From: Leyella stercorea
GTDB lineage: Bacteria; Bacteroidota; Bacteroidia; Bacteroidales; Bacteroidaceae
Length of the DNA: 17,330 nucleotides
Direction of reading: 5' to 3'
NCBI RefSeq assembly: GCF_021531655.1
Contig: NZ_JADYUF010000058.1
Location: forward strand, 1 to 17,330
Below the pieces are notes generated by a model that saw nothing but the letters and a program-made list of their open reading frames with translations, did no database searches and was not told the DNA's origin. This document shows, piece after piece, positions 1 through 6,510 of the stretch. The position numbers were made by a program, and so were the translations under genes. Within the stretch, counting starts at the first letter, position 1. Each line of letters starts with the position of its first letter.

Positions 1-6
1 CCCCCT

Positions 7-31
7 TGCCCCTCCCCCGTAGGGAGGGGAG
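7..31. repeat. GC-rich palindromic repeat, copy 1
   Basis: A CCCCTCCC / GGGAGGGG inverted repeat around a short CCGTA centre. The 25 bases from 7 to 31 recur identically and in the same orientation at 17288-17312. It lies 80 bp beyond the stop of the minus-strand GH3 gene, so it could fold as a hairpin in that transcript, but no T-run follows it on either strand here. It is best read as a dispersed intergenic palindrome rather than a proven terminator. Confidence 0.75.
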
Positions 32-110
32 TGATGTGATTGTTCTATATAAAAGATTTTTGAATATGTTCATATATATAATAATGTAAGGATTTGAATG
101 TATTGACCGC

Positions 111-1628
111 TTAAATACCTGAGGCGGGAGTATTCATAATCTCTTCGATATACTGTCGGTTGTTCGAGAGGCGCGGTATCTTGTGCTGTCCGCCCAGCTT
201 GCCCTTAGAGCGCAACCAGTCGTCAAACTGTCCGGGGCGTGCCACTACTATCTCCAGATGCTGCAGGGTGATGTCGTGGAATCGCTTAGCCTCGTAGTCG
301 GAGTTGATGTCCTGCAGACTGCGGTCGAGAATGTCGGCAAACTCACCAAGATCGGCAGGCTGCTTGGCAAACTCTATGAGCCACTGGTGGCGGCACTTGG
401 CGTTCTGATCCATAAATACAGGTGCTGCCGTGTATTCCTTCACCTCGGCACCCGTCTTCTGGCAGGCGTAAGCCAGTCCCTTCTCGGCGTTGTCCTGTAT
501 AAGCTCCTCGCCGAAGGCATTGATGAAGTACTTGGTGCGTCCGGTGATGACAAACTTGTAGGGGCGTACTGACGTGAACTTCACGGTGTCGCCAATCATG
601 TAACGCCACAGTCCGCACGATGTAGAGATGAGCATGGCATAGTTCTTGCCTATCTCCACTCCTTCAAGCGGAACGATGTTGGGCGAGTCGCTGTCAAACT
701 CGTCCATAGGCAGAAATTCGTAGAACACGCCATAGTCGAGCATCAGCAGCATCGACTTGTCGGCAGGGTCGTTCTGTATGCCGAAGAATCCCTCCGATGC
801 GTTGTAGGTCTCCATATAGTGCATCTTGTCGCTGGTGATGATGTGCTCATACTGCGGACGATACGGAGTGAAGGCAATGCCGCCATGGAAGAACACCTCC
901 AGATTGGGCCAGACCTCATCAATATGCTCCTTGCCCGTTATCTCAAGCACACGCACCAGCACGCTGAGCATCCACGACGGAACGCCCGAAAGGTTAGTGA
1001 CATTCTTGTTGAGACATTCATGGGCTATGCGGTCGCGCTTCACTTCGAAGTCGCTGAGCAGCGCTGTCTGCTTCTTGGGCACACGTATGAGGTTGACGAG
1101 CGGATTGATGTTCTCGATAAGAATGGCGCTGAGGTCGCCCACGAGCGAGTCGGAGAGATTGTAGTTGGGCGAGTGCGATCCGCCGAGAATGAGTCCTTTG
1201 CCGTCAAACATGCGGCTCTTGGGATTGTTCTGCAGATAAAGGGCCACAACGTCGGTGCCTCCTTGATAGTGTATGCGATGCAGTCCCTCGCTCGACACTG
1301 GTATAAACTTACTCTTGTCGTTGGTAGTGCCCGACGACTTGGCATACCATTTAACGGTGCCTGGCCATAAGATGCTCGATTCGCCGTGGCGCATGCGGTC
1401 GATGTCGCCCTTGAGTTCTTCGTATGTGTTCACTGGCACGTTGCGCACGAAGTCGTCGTACGAGCGTGTGTTGCCGAAAAGGTGGTTTCGGCCGTATTCT
1501 GTACCTGCCGCTGTATGCAGCAGATGCTGCAACACCTCGTGCTGCAATGCCTCTGGTTCGGTGAAATGACGTTCCAGCTTGTGCTGTCGGGGAATGAACG
1601 CATTGCGTATGATGCCTGTTAAGCTCAT
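111..1628 (-). CDS. GH3-family protein (acyl-acid-amido synthetase-like)
   Basis: This 505-residue protein matches the GH3 (auxin-responsive promoter) family, a branch of the ANL adenylating enzymes common in Bacteroidetes. Visible motifs are a phosphate-binding loop SSGTTNDKSKFIP about 100 residues in, YNASEGFFGIQ near residue 280 (the YxASEG ATP-binding motif) and GLWRYMIGDTVKFTS near residue 340. The length is close to that of plant GH3 enzymes but somewhat shorter. Plant relatives join amino acids to carboxylic acids such as auxin or jasmonate through an acyl-adenylate; the substrate of bacterial versions is unknown. No signal peptide or membrane segment is seen, so it should be cytoplasmic. 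The start at 1628 gives a normal N-terminus and lies about 35 bp from a TAATTTTG box. It is a single-gene unit: the next gene to the right is divergent. Family assignment is secure; the reaction is inference. Confidence 0.9.
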   Translation of the reverse strand: MSLTGIIRNAFIPRQHKLERHFTEPEALQHEVLQHLLHTAAGTEYGRNHLFGNTRSYDDFVRNVPVNTYEELKGDIDRMRHGESSILWPGTVKWYAKSSGTTNDKSKFIPVSSEGLHRIHYQGGTDVVALYLQNNPKSRMFDGKGLILGGSHSPNYNLSDSLVGDLSAILIENINPLVNLIRVPKKQTALLSDFEVKRDRIAHECLNKNVTNLSGVPSWMLSVLVRVLEITGKEHIDEVWPNLEVFFHGGIAFTPYRPQYEHIITSDKMHYMETYNASEGFFGIQNDPADKSMLLMLDYGVFYEFLPMDEFDSDSPNIVPLEGVEIGKNYAMLISTSCGLWRYMIGDTVKFTSVRPYKFVITGRTKYFINAFGEELIQDNAEKGLAYACQKTGAEVKEYTAAPVFMDQNAKCRHQWLIEFAKQPADLGEFADILDRSLQDINSDYEAKRFHDITLQHLEIVVARPGQFDDWLRSKGKLGGQHKIPRLSNNRQYIEEIMNTPASGI

Positions 1629-1662
1629 TTGTATTTCGTTTTTTCTATATTTTTGTAAATTG

Positions 1663-1670
1663 CAAAATTA
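1663..1670 (-). promoter_or_regulatory. Probable -7 box of the GH3 gene
   Basis: On the minus strand this reads TAATTTTG followed by C, a good match to the Bacteroidetes -7 consensus TAnnTTTG. It lies about 35 bp upstream of the GH3 start. No clear TTTG box was found 19-20 bp further upstream, so the promoter call rests on one half of the motif. Confidence 0.5.
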
Positions 1671-1723
1671 CCTAAAACAAGCGAGAGGAGTGGGGTTTTT
1701 ACTTATTTTAAGAGTAATAAAAG

Positions 1724-1755
1724 GGTAAAAAAGTAAAAGAGTAAAAAAGTAAAAG
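1724..1755. repeat. AT-rich 16-bp tandem duplication
   Basis: Two adjacent copies of RGTAAAAAAGTAAAAG (1724-1739 and 1740-1755) sit in a purine-rich, low-complexity stretch between the GH3 promoter and the 33-bp array. No coding potential is evident; the small minus-strand reading frame through here only translates the repeats. Confidence 0.6.
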
Positions 1756-1789
1756 GGGAGAGTATTCAAGAATTGGCATACATTTCTGC

Positions 1790-1921
1790 AAAGTCGTCCC
1801 GAAAATGTGATGAACACCACAAAAAGTCGTCCCGAAAATGTGATGAACACCAAGAAAAGTCGTGCCTAAAATGTGATAAGAGTAGTTAAAAGTCGTCCCG
1901 AAAATGTGATGACACTTTGTT
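1790..1921. repeat. Tandem array of four 33-bp units upstream of ATPase 1
   Basis: Units begin with AAAGTCG at 1790, 1823, 1856 and 1889, exactly 33 bp apart. The conserved part of each is about 24 bases: AAAGTCGTCCCG then AAAATGTGATGA; the remaining 9 bases vary. Units 1, 2 and 4 agree over the core, while unit 3 is degenerate (AAAGTCGTGCCTAAAATGTG). The core of unit 4 ends a few bases before the -33 box of the ATPase promoter. The exact period, about three helical turns, suggests repeated protein binding on one DNA face. It is not a CRISPR: the gaps are only 9 bp. Confidence 0.85.
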
Positions 1922-1946
1922 AATACATTGATAATTAGTAAATTTG
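1916..1946 (+). promoter_or_regulatory. Promoter of ATPase 1 (TTTG-N19-TAAATTTG)
   Basis: TTTG at 1916-1919 and TAAATTTG at 1939-1946 are separated by exactly 19 bases, which fits the Bacteroidetes housekeeping promoter. The ATPase start codon is 17 bp past the -7 box, leaving a leader of roughly 10 bases. The -33 box abuts the last unit of the 33-bp array, so a protein bound to the array would contact or block RNA polymerase. Confidence 0.75.
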
Positions 1947-1962
1947 CAAAAACTGAACATAT

Positions 1963-3267
1963 ATGGAAAGAGTACTGATAGACGAATTACATAAATGGAA
2001 GAATAAATCCGACCGTAAACCACTTATCTTAAGAGGTGCAAGACAGGTAGGAAAGACGTGGTTGCTTAAAGATTTCGGCAAGAAATTCTTTAAGGATGTC
2101 TGCTATATCAACTTTGAGCAGAAAGATGTGTTAGGTGCTATATTCGAAGGTACGCTGTCGCCACAACGCATTATCGAACAGTTGTCGGTTTATTCAGGAA
2201 AAAAAATACAGCCAGCAGATACTCTGCTTATATTTGACGAGGTGCAGGAGATGCCACGTGCCCTAACCTCATTAAAGTACTTCGCCGAAGAAGCACCTGA
2301 GTATGCAATATGCTGTGCTGGTTCGTTGTTGGGAGTGGCGTTGCACGAGGGCACATCGTTTCCAGTCGGAAAGGTGGAATTTCTCGACCTGTATCCCCTT
2401 TCTTTTCGCGAGTTCTTGCTTGCCAATGGAGAAGAAATGCTGCTGGATTATATCTTGAATGACGGACATCGCGACCTTGCTGCATTCACCGAAAAGCTTA
2501 CGGATTATCTAAAGAAATACTTCGTTATCGGAGGTATGCCGTCTGCTGTGCTGAAGTGGTTGGACACTCACGACTTCTTCGAGGTTGATGATGTGCAGAA
2601 ACAATTATTGGCAGCTTACGAGAACGACTTTTCCAAACACGCTCCACGGCAAATGATTGAAAAGATAAGGTATGTGTGGGATAGTATTCCCTCGCAACTT
2701 GCAAAGGAAAACAAGAAGTTTGTTTATGGTCTTGTTCGCGATGGTGCCCGAGCAAGAGAGTATGAAGACTCTCTGATGTGGCTTAGCGATGCCGGTGAGA
2801 TTATACGTACATACAATATCAGTAAGCCTGACGTTCCGCTCAAAGTCTATGCCGACCTGAAAAGCTTCAAGGTTTTTCTGCTGGATGTAGGTTTGTTGAG
2901 GTGCTTGAGTGGAGTTTCGCCTAAGGTGATACTCGAAGGCAGTAAGATATTTGAAGAATTCAAGGGTGCGTTGACCGAACAATATGTTTGTCAAGAGCTG
3001 CAATTGTTTAAGCGTCTTCAAACTAATTTCTACTGGACCTCATCATCATCAGCCGAGGTAGACTTTCTTGTCTCTGACGGTATGGAGGTGTATCCCTTAG
3101 AATGTAAGGCAGGAATAACGATGAATGCCAAAAGTCTTAAGGTCTACAGACAGAAGTATATGCCAAAATGGTCTTTGCGCACAAGTCTGCTGCCATATAA
3201 CAAGAACGAGGAAGAAGGCATTATCGATATTCCCTTATATATGTTGTTTGCATTGTCAACTATTTAG
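1963..3267 (+). CDS. AAA+ ATPase with DUF4143 / PD-(D/E)XK-like C-terminus (ATPase 1)
   Basis: This 434-residue protein has the AAA_14 plus DUF4143 layout. Walker A is GARQVGKT at residues 25-32, Walker B is LLIFDE with D92 and E93, and a sensor-like CCAGS lies near 117-121. Near the end, E365, D367, E380 and K382 (AEVDFLV, then PLECK) match the core of PD-(D/E)XK nucleases, the superfamily in which DUF4143 is usually placed. No signal peptide or membrane segment is seen, so it should be cytoplasmic. Family members are abundant in Bacteroidales and have no settled function; nucleic-acid remodelling or defence-like roles are guesses. Its own promoter and four-unit 33-bp array lie directly upstream. 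Its last 8 bp overlap the end of terC, which runs the other way. Base composition is more AT-rich than argS or btuB, hinting at transfer. It is full length, with all ATPase motifs intact. Confidence 0.88.
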   Translation: MERVLIDELHKWKNKSDRKPLILRGARQVGKTWLLKDFGKKFFKDVCYINFEQKDVLGAIFEGTLSPQRIIEQLSVYSGKKIQPADTLLIFDEVQEMPRALTSLKYFAEEAPEYAICCAGSLLGVALHEGTSFPVGKVEFLDLYPLSFREFLLANGEEMLLDYILNDGHRDLAAFTEKLTDYLKKYFVIGGMPSAVLKWLDTHDFFEVDDVQKQLLAAYENDFSKHAPRQMIEKIRYVWDSIPSQLAKENKKFVYGLVRDGARAREYEDSLMWLSDAGEIIRTYNISKPDVPLKVYADLKSFKVFLLDVGLLRCLSGVSPKVILEGSKIFEEFKGALTEQYVCQELQLFKRLQTNFYWTSSSSAEVDFLVSDGMEVYPLECKAGITMNAKSLKVYRQKYMPKWSLRTSLLPYNKNEEEGIIDIPLYMLFALSTI

Positions 3268-4243
3268 CCTTTGCCGGTGCTATGAATATCGAAGCACATA
3301 TACTTACTGCCAGCACCAGGAGTATGAATACGAGCGAGCTGATGGCTCCAATCTCGATATATTTGTGTATGAGCATCTTCACACCGATGAACACCAGCAA
3401 CACGCTCACGCCTACCTTCAGATAGCGGAACTTGTCGGCTATGGCAGCCAGCAGGAAGAAGAGGGCACGCAATCCGAGAATGGCGAAGATGTTGGAGAAG
3501 AACACTACGTAGGGGTCGAGCGTCACAGAGAAGACGGCAGGGATGCTGTCGAATGCGAATATCAGGTCGCAGAACTCGATGAAGATTACGGTGAGCACAA
3601 GCGGAGTAAGGTGGAAGTGCTTGTTGAGAAATCGCACCACGGGATGGTTCATGGCGTTTATCTCCTCCTTCTTGTTGCGGTCCAAGAACATCTTCACGCC
3701 GCTGTACAGCAGGAAAACACCGAACACGAGCAATATCCATTCGAAGCGGCTGATGAGGGCTGCACCTGCAAAGATGAAGACGAAGCGCAGCACGATAGCT
3801 CCCAGAATGCCCCAGTTGAGCGCATGCTGATACTCCTTCTTGTCGATACCGAACGATGCGAATATCATCATCATCACGAAGAGGTTGTCTACCGACAGCG
3901 TCTTCTCTATCAGATAGCCCGATATATACGATATGGTCATGTAGTGGCGATACTGCTGCAGACTCGCCTCAAAGTCGTCGGGATTGAGCTTCAGATGCGA
4001 AGCATAGCGTGTCGAAACCGCCTGTAGGTCGTTGAAGTTCTGTATGCCATGCACCATGTCGCCATGGAAATACAGGAATATGGCAAATACGAGTGCCAAT
4101 CCTATCCATACTGCCGTCCATGTTCCGGCTTCCTTGATGGATACAACGTGCGCCTTGCGGTCAATCACCAGCATGTCCAATACCAATATGGCTGCTATGA
4201 ACACCACAAAGCCAACCAAGAAAAGTAATTCTGTTGTCAACAT
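3260..4243 (-). CDS. TerC-family integral membrane protein
   Basis: This 327-residue protein matches the TerC/Alx family. It has about eight to nine hydrophobic segments, an early LVLD motif (D23 within the first membrane helix), the signature SVDNLFVMMMIF about one third in, and FAFDSIPAVF about two thirds in. The acidic residues in these helices are thought to coordinate metal. TerC relatives are linked to tellurite resistance, and Alx to manganese export and alkaline pH response; here metal-ion export or metal supply to exported enzymes is a reasonable family-level inference. No other ter genes are present, so it is not part of a tellurite operon. It is convergent with ATPase 1 (8-bp overlap of the two stops, no terminator between them) and divergent from ATPase 2, with which it shares a promoter-proximal repeat. 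Confidence 0.92.
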   Translation of the reverse strand: MLTTELLFLVGFVVFIAAILVLDMLVIDRKAHVVSIKEAGTWTAVWIGLALVFAIFLYFHGDMVHGIQNFNDLQAVSTRYASHLKLNPDDFEASLQQYRHYMTISYISGYLIEKTLSVDNLFVMMMIFASFGIDKKEYQHALNWGILGAIVLRFVFIFAGAALISRFEWILLVFGVFLLYSGVKMFLDRNKKEEINAMNHPVVRFLNKHFHLTPLVLTVIFIEFCDLIFAFDSIPAVFSVTLDPYVVFFSNIFAILGLRALFFLLAAIADKFRYLKVGVSVLLVFIGVKMLIHKYIEIGAISSLVFILLVLAVSICASIFIAPAKAK

Positions 4244-4283
4244 TTGTTCTATTTGTCTTTCAATTTGTAATATTTTGGGGGTG

Positions 4284-4314
4284 CGAAATTAATCAAAATT
4301 ACGTTCTTCTCAAA
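4284..4314 (-). promoter_or_regulatory. Promoter of terC (TTTG-N19-TAATTTCG, minus strand)
   Basis: On the minus strand TTTG (4311-4314) and TAATTTCG (4284-4291) are exactly 19 bases apart. The -7 box lies about 40 bp upstream of the terC start. The -33 box sits inside AAAAGATTTTGAGAA, the same sequence that supplies the -33 box of the divergent ATPase 2 promoter. Confidence 0.7.
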
Positions 4315-4404
4315 ATCTTTTATCTTTAGTAACCATATTTTTGATTAAATTTGCATATCAAACAATACTGTCAGAACGAGTGAAAAGATAAAAGATTTTG
4401 AGAA
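4307..4404. repeat. Perfect 21-bp inverted repeat with 56-bp spacer
   Basis: The left arm 4307-4327 (TTCTCAAAATCTTTTATCTT plus one T) is the exact reverse complement of the right arm 4384-4404. The right arm begins the first unit of the 33-bp array of ATPase 2, and the left arm holds the -33 box of terC. The spacer contains a rightward TAAATTTG box at 4346-4353. The arrangement could be a pair of operators, a cruciform, or the ends of a small invertible segment. Confidence 0.8.
4331..4356 (+). repeat. Duplicated promoter-spacer module, copy 1
   Basis: The 26 bases AACCATATTTTTGA...GCAT at 4331-4356 recur at 4471-4496 with two differences (t/g and t/c). The second copy carries the functional-looking -7 box of ATPase 2; this copy carries TAAATTTG at 4346-4353 but has no TTTG 19 bp upstream. 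It may be a relic or alternative promoter left by a local duplication. Confidence 0.65.
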
Positions 4405-4468
4405 TCTTCGGGATTTTACATGAAAAGATTTTGAGAATCTTCGGGATTTTGCATGAAAAGATTTTGAG
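4390..4468. repeat. Tandem array of 33-bp units upstream of ATPase 2
   Basis: Units start at 4390, 4423 and 4456, exactly 33 bp apart. The first two are full (AAAAGATTTTGAGAATCTTC then GGGATTTTRCATG) and differ at one base; the third keeps only the first 13 bases before running into the promoter spacer. Each full unit contains a small hairpin (AAGATT, loop TTGAG, AATCTT). The truncated third unit provides the -33 box. The sequence is unrelated to the array upstream of ATPase 1 apart from a TTCGGGA core on the opposite strand. Confidence 0.85.
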
Positions 4469-4493
4469 GAAACCATATTTTTGAGTAAATTCG
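4463..4493 (+). promoter_or_regulatory. Promoter of ATPase 2 (TTTG-N19-TAAATTCG)
   Basis: TTTG at 4463-4466 and TAAATTCG at 4486-4493 are exactly 19 bases apart. The -33 box is part of the third, truncated unit of the upstream 33-bp array. The start codon follows 31 bp after the -7 box. Confidence 0.72.
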
Positions 4494-4524
4494 CATCAGT
4501 AAAGTCATCAAAACAATAAAGATT

Positions 4525-5862
4525 ATGAGGATATTCAAAAGAAAACTATACGACAAGTTGCTTGAATGGAAAAACAACCGACACGGAAAAACAGCAGTCT
4601 TGATAGAGGGTGCCCGACGTGTTGGCAAATCAACCCTGACAAAACAGTTTGCTGAGAACGAATACGAATCGTATGTCATGATTGATTTTTCAATCGTTAG
4701 AGATGACGTATTAGAACTCTTCAATCATATCGACGATCTGGATTACTTCTTCTTGCAACTACAATTCCGACTTGGAGTGTCGCTCAAAGAGCGTAAGTCA
4801 TTGGTTATTTTTGACGAAGTACAGAAATGCCCGAAAGCCCGACAAGCTATCAAACATCTTGTAGCTGATGGACGATATGACTATATAGAGACAGGTTCAC
4901 TGATTTCTATCAAAAAGAAAGTGAAAGACATACTCATTCCAAGCGAAGAAGAAAAACTATTCCTATACCCTATGGACTACGAGGAATTCAAATGGGCATT
5001 AGGCGACAATACTGCTATTCCACAGCAGAGAATGCTCTTTGACAAAAAACTATCAATAGGCGATGCCGTCACCCGAAAGCTAATGAGAGACTTCAGAATA
5101 TACATGGTTGTCGGAGGAATGCCACAAGCTGTAGACACATATATAGATACAAACAATCTAATGGAAGTAGATAGAGTGAAACGCAATATCATACAACTCT
5201 ATGAAGACGACTTCTACAAAATAGACTCTTCAGGCAGACTATCTATGCTTTTCGATGCAATCCCAGCCCAGCTCAACAGCAACGCCTCTCGATACCAAGT
5301 TGCAAGTGCTATAGGCAACAATACCGATTCTGAAAAAGTACTTCAACTAATATCAGAGCTTCGCGAATCTATGACCATAAACATGGCATATCACGCTAAC
5401 GACCCTGGTGTGGGTATGTCATTGGTTATGAACCTTAACAAATATAAAATGTATATTGGAGATACGGGATTGTTCATAACATTAGCCTTCAAAGACAAGG
5501 ACTTCACCGAAAACATTATATATCAGAAATTGATGAGCGACAAATTGGATACCAACCTTGGATATGTGTACGAAAATATGGTGGCACAAATGTTGACAGC
5601 AACGGGCAACCGACTCTTCTACTATACTTTCCCTACAGAAACGGGAAAGCATAACTACGAGATTGATTTTCTTCTATCACGAGGCAACAAGATTTGCCCA
5701 ATAGAAGTAAAATCATCGGGATATAAACGACATACATCACTCGATGCTTTCTGCCAAAAGTTTTCAAATAGAATACTGCAACGTTATATCATATACACAA
5801 AAGATTTACAAAAAGACGAACAAACCCTGTTCTTACCCGTGTATTTGACTCAATTTCTATAA
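4525..5862 (+). CDS. AAA+ ATPase with DUF4143 / PD-(D/E)XK-like C-terminus (ATPase 2)
   Basis: This 445-residue protein has the same plan as ATPase 1 but is clearly divergent from it. Walker A is GARRVGKS at 29-36, Walker B is LVIFDE with D97 and E98, and ETGSLIS near residue 132 is sensor-like. E379, D381, E394 and K396 (YEIDFLL, then PIEVK) give the PD-(D/E)XK pattern with the same internal spacing as in ATPase 1. No export signal is seen. The first Met (MRIFKRKLYDKL) places the Walker A motif at the usual distance, so this start is preferred. The gene stands alone on the plus strand, with a divergent terC upstream and about 1 kb of repeats downstream. Codon and base use are distinctly AT-rich. 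Function is unknown; the ATPase and nuclease-like residues are what can be seen directly. Confidence 0.88.
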   Translation: MRIFKRKLYDKLLEWKNNRHGKTAVLIEGARRVGKSTLTKQFAENEYESYVMIDFSIVRDDVLELFNHIDDLDYFFLQLQFRLGVSLKERKSLVIFDEVQKCPKARQAIKHLVADGRYDYIETGSLISIKKKVKDILIPSEEEKLFLYPMDYEEFKWALGDNTAIPQQRMLFDKKLSIGDAVTRKLMRDFRIYMVVGGMPQAVDTYIDTNNLMEVDRVKRNIIQLYEDDFYKIDSSGRLSMLFDAIPAQLNSNASRYQVASAIGNNTDSEKVLQLISELRESMTINMAYHANDPGVGMSLVMNLNKYKMYIGDTGLFITLAFKDKDFTENIIYQKLMSDKLDTNLGYVYENMVAQMLTATGNRLFYYTFPTETGKHNYEIDFLLSRGNKICPIEVKSSGYKRHTSLDAFCQKFSNRILQRYIIYTKDLQKDEQTLFLPVYLTQFL

Positions 5863-5911
5863 TATAGGTTCATCCGGAATTTGGAGTGATTCAATTATGA
5901 ACATATAAGTA

Positions 5912-5932
5912 GCGGAGGTCTCCGGACTCCGC
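5912..5932. repeat. Short hairpin after ATPase 2
   Basis: GCGGAG and CTCCGC pair around a GTCTCCGGA loop, 50 bp past the ATPase 2 stop. There is no T-run, so it is a palindrome of unknown role rather than a clear terminator. Confidence 0.45.
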
Positions 5933-6018
5933 AGTACCAAGTCGAGTACAAATCATCATTACTAAGAATAGAGTTTGCAATCATTGATTGCTGAGGATGT
6001 GTCAAAAGTCAAAGCAGC

Positions 6019-6212
6019 ACGCCCCGAAGGGGCAGAAGCCCATAGCCCAGGGCACCGCCCTGGGTAAAAGTATCGCAAATACCAATGCGCCCTGTAGGGG
6101 CAAAAGCGTTAATTATCAATGCTTTTGCCCTTGCAGGGCGTTTTGCTATTTTCAATCCGTACACCCAAGGCGCTGCCTTGGGCTATGTGCTTTTTGGGCT
6201 TTCAGCCCGTCC
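6019..6212. repeat. Head-to-head pair of REP-like palindromic units
   Basis: Two copies of a unit of about 95 bp face each other (about 6019-6112 and 6115-6212). The left unit holds three hairpins: GCCCCGAAGGGGC at 6021-6033, CCCAGGGCACCGCCCTGGG at 6046-6064 and GCGCCCTGTAGGGGC at 6087-6101. The right unit has the same three in reverse order (TGCCCTTGCAGGGCG, CCCAAGGCGCTGCCTTGGG, GGGCTTTCAGCCC). Shared linkers include ATAGCCC and a GCAAAA/TTTTGC motif. No open reading frame of substance is seen. It resembles dispersed noncoding palindromic elements of Bacteroidales; a link to a REP-associated transposase is inference, as none is in the window. Confidence 0.75.
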
Positions 6213-6226
6213 TCGCTTATAACAAC

Positions 6227-6388
6227 TCAAAATTGTACAATTCAAAATCGCAGGCGTAGCCGAGAACAATTCAAAATTCAAAACTCGAAATTCAAAATTG
6301 CCGCAGGCAACCATTTCAAAATTGTACAATTCAAAATCGCAGGCGTAGCCGAGAACAACTCAAAATTCAAAACTCAAAATTCAAAATT
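6227..6388. repeat. 73-bp direct repeat, two copies
   Basis: Positions 6227-6299 and 6316-6388 match at 71 of 73 bases. Each starts with a region containing the 12-base palindrome AATTGTACAATT, continues through CGCAGGCGTAGCCGAGAACA and ends in iterated TTCAAAA/ACTCAAAA words. A 16-bp linker separates them. Right after copy 2, TTCGC-TTC-GCGAA (6387-6399) forms a hairpin. The stretch is noncoding and low in complexity. Confidence 0.85.
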
Positions 6389-6449
6389 CGCTTCGCGAAA
6401 TATTGTCCAGGCAGTAAAAAAGTGTTACAAACAAAAAAATGATTCTGGA

Positions 6450-6477
6450 GAATTCGTCAGGCGAATTCATTCGTTTT
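6450..6477 (+). terminator. Hairpin followed by T-run
   Basis: GAATTCG (6450-6456), loop TCAGG and CGAATTC (6462-6468) form a 7-bp stem, followed by ATTCGTTTTTA. The form suits an intrinsic terminator, but it is almost 600 bp after the last gene, so what it would terminate is unclear. It may simply belong to the repeat cluster. Confidence 0.35.
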
Positions 6478-6510
6478 TATAGCGTCCGCAACCATATATT
6501 TCATCCATTC

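Noticed and set aside
819..1370. Plus-strand open frame within the GH3 gene
   Set aside because: It is antisense to conserved GH3 motifs and has no recognisable protein family.
1790..1921. 33-bp repeats as a CRISPR array
   Set aside because: The conserved part is about 24 bp with gaps of only 9 bp, one unit is degenerate, there are no spacer-length unique segments, and no cas genes are nearby.
3125..4027. Long plus-strand open frame (300 codons) over terC
   Set aside because: It lies antisense to a convincing TerC protein, and its product has no recognisable domain and an odd composition rich in His, Glu and Tyr. It is a shadow of terC.
5988..6482. Open frame through the repeat region
   Set aside because: It translates the REP-like palindromes and the 73-bp repeats; the product is repetitive with no domain.
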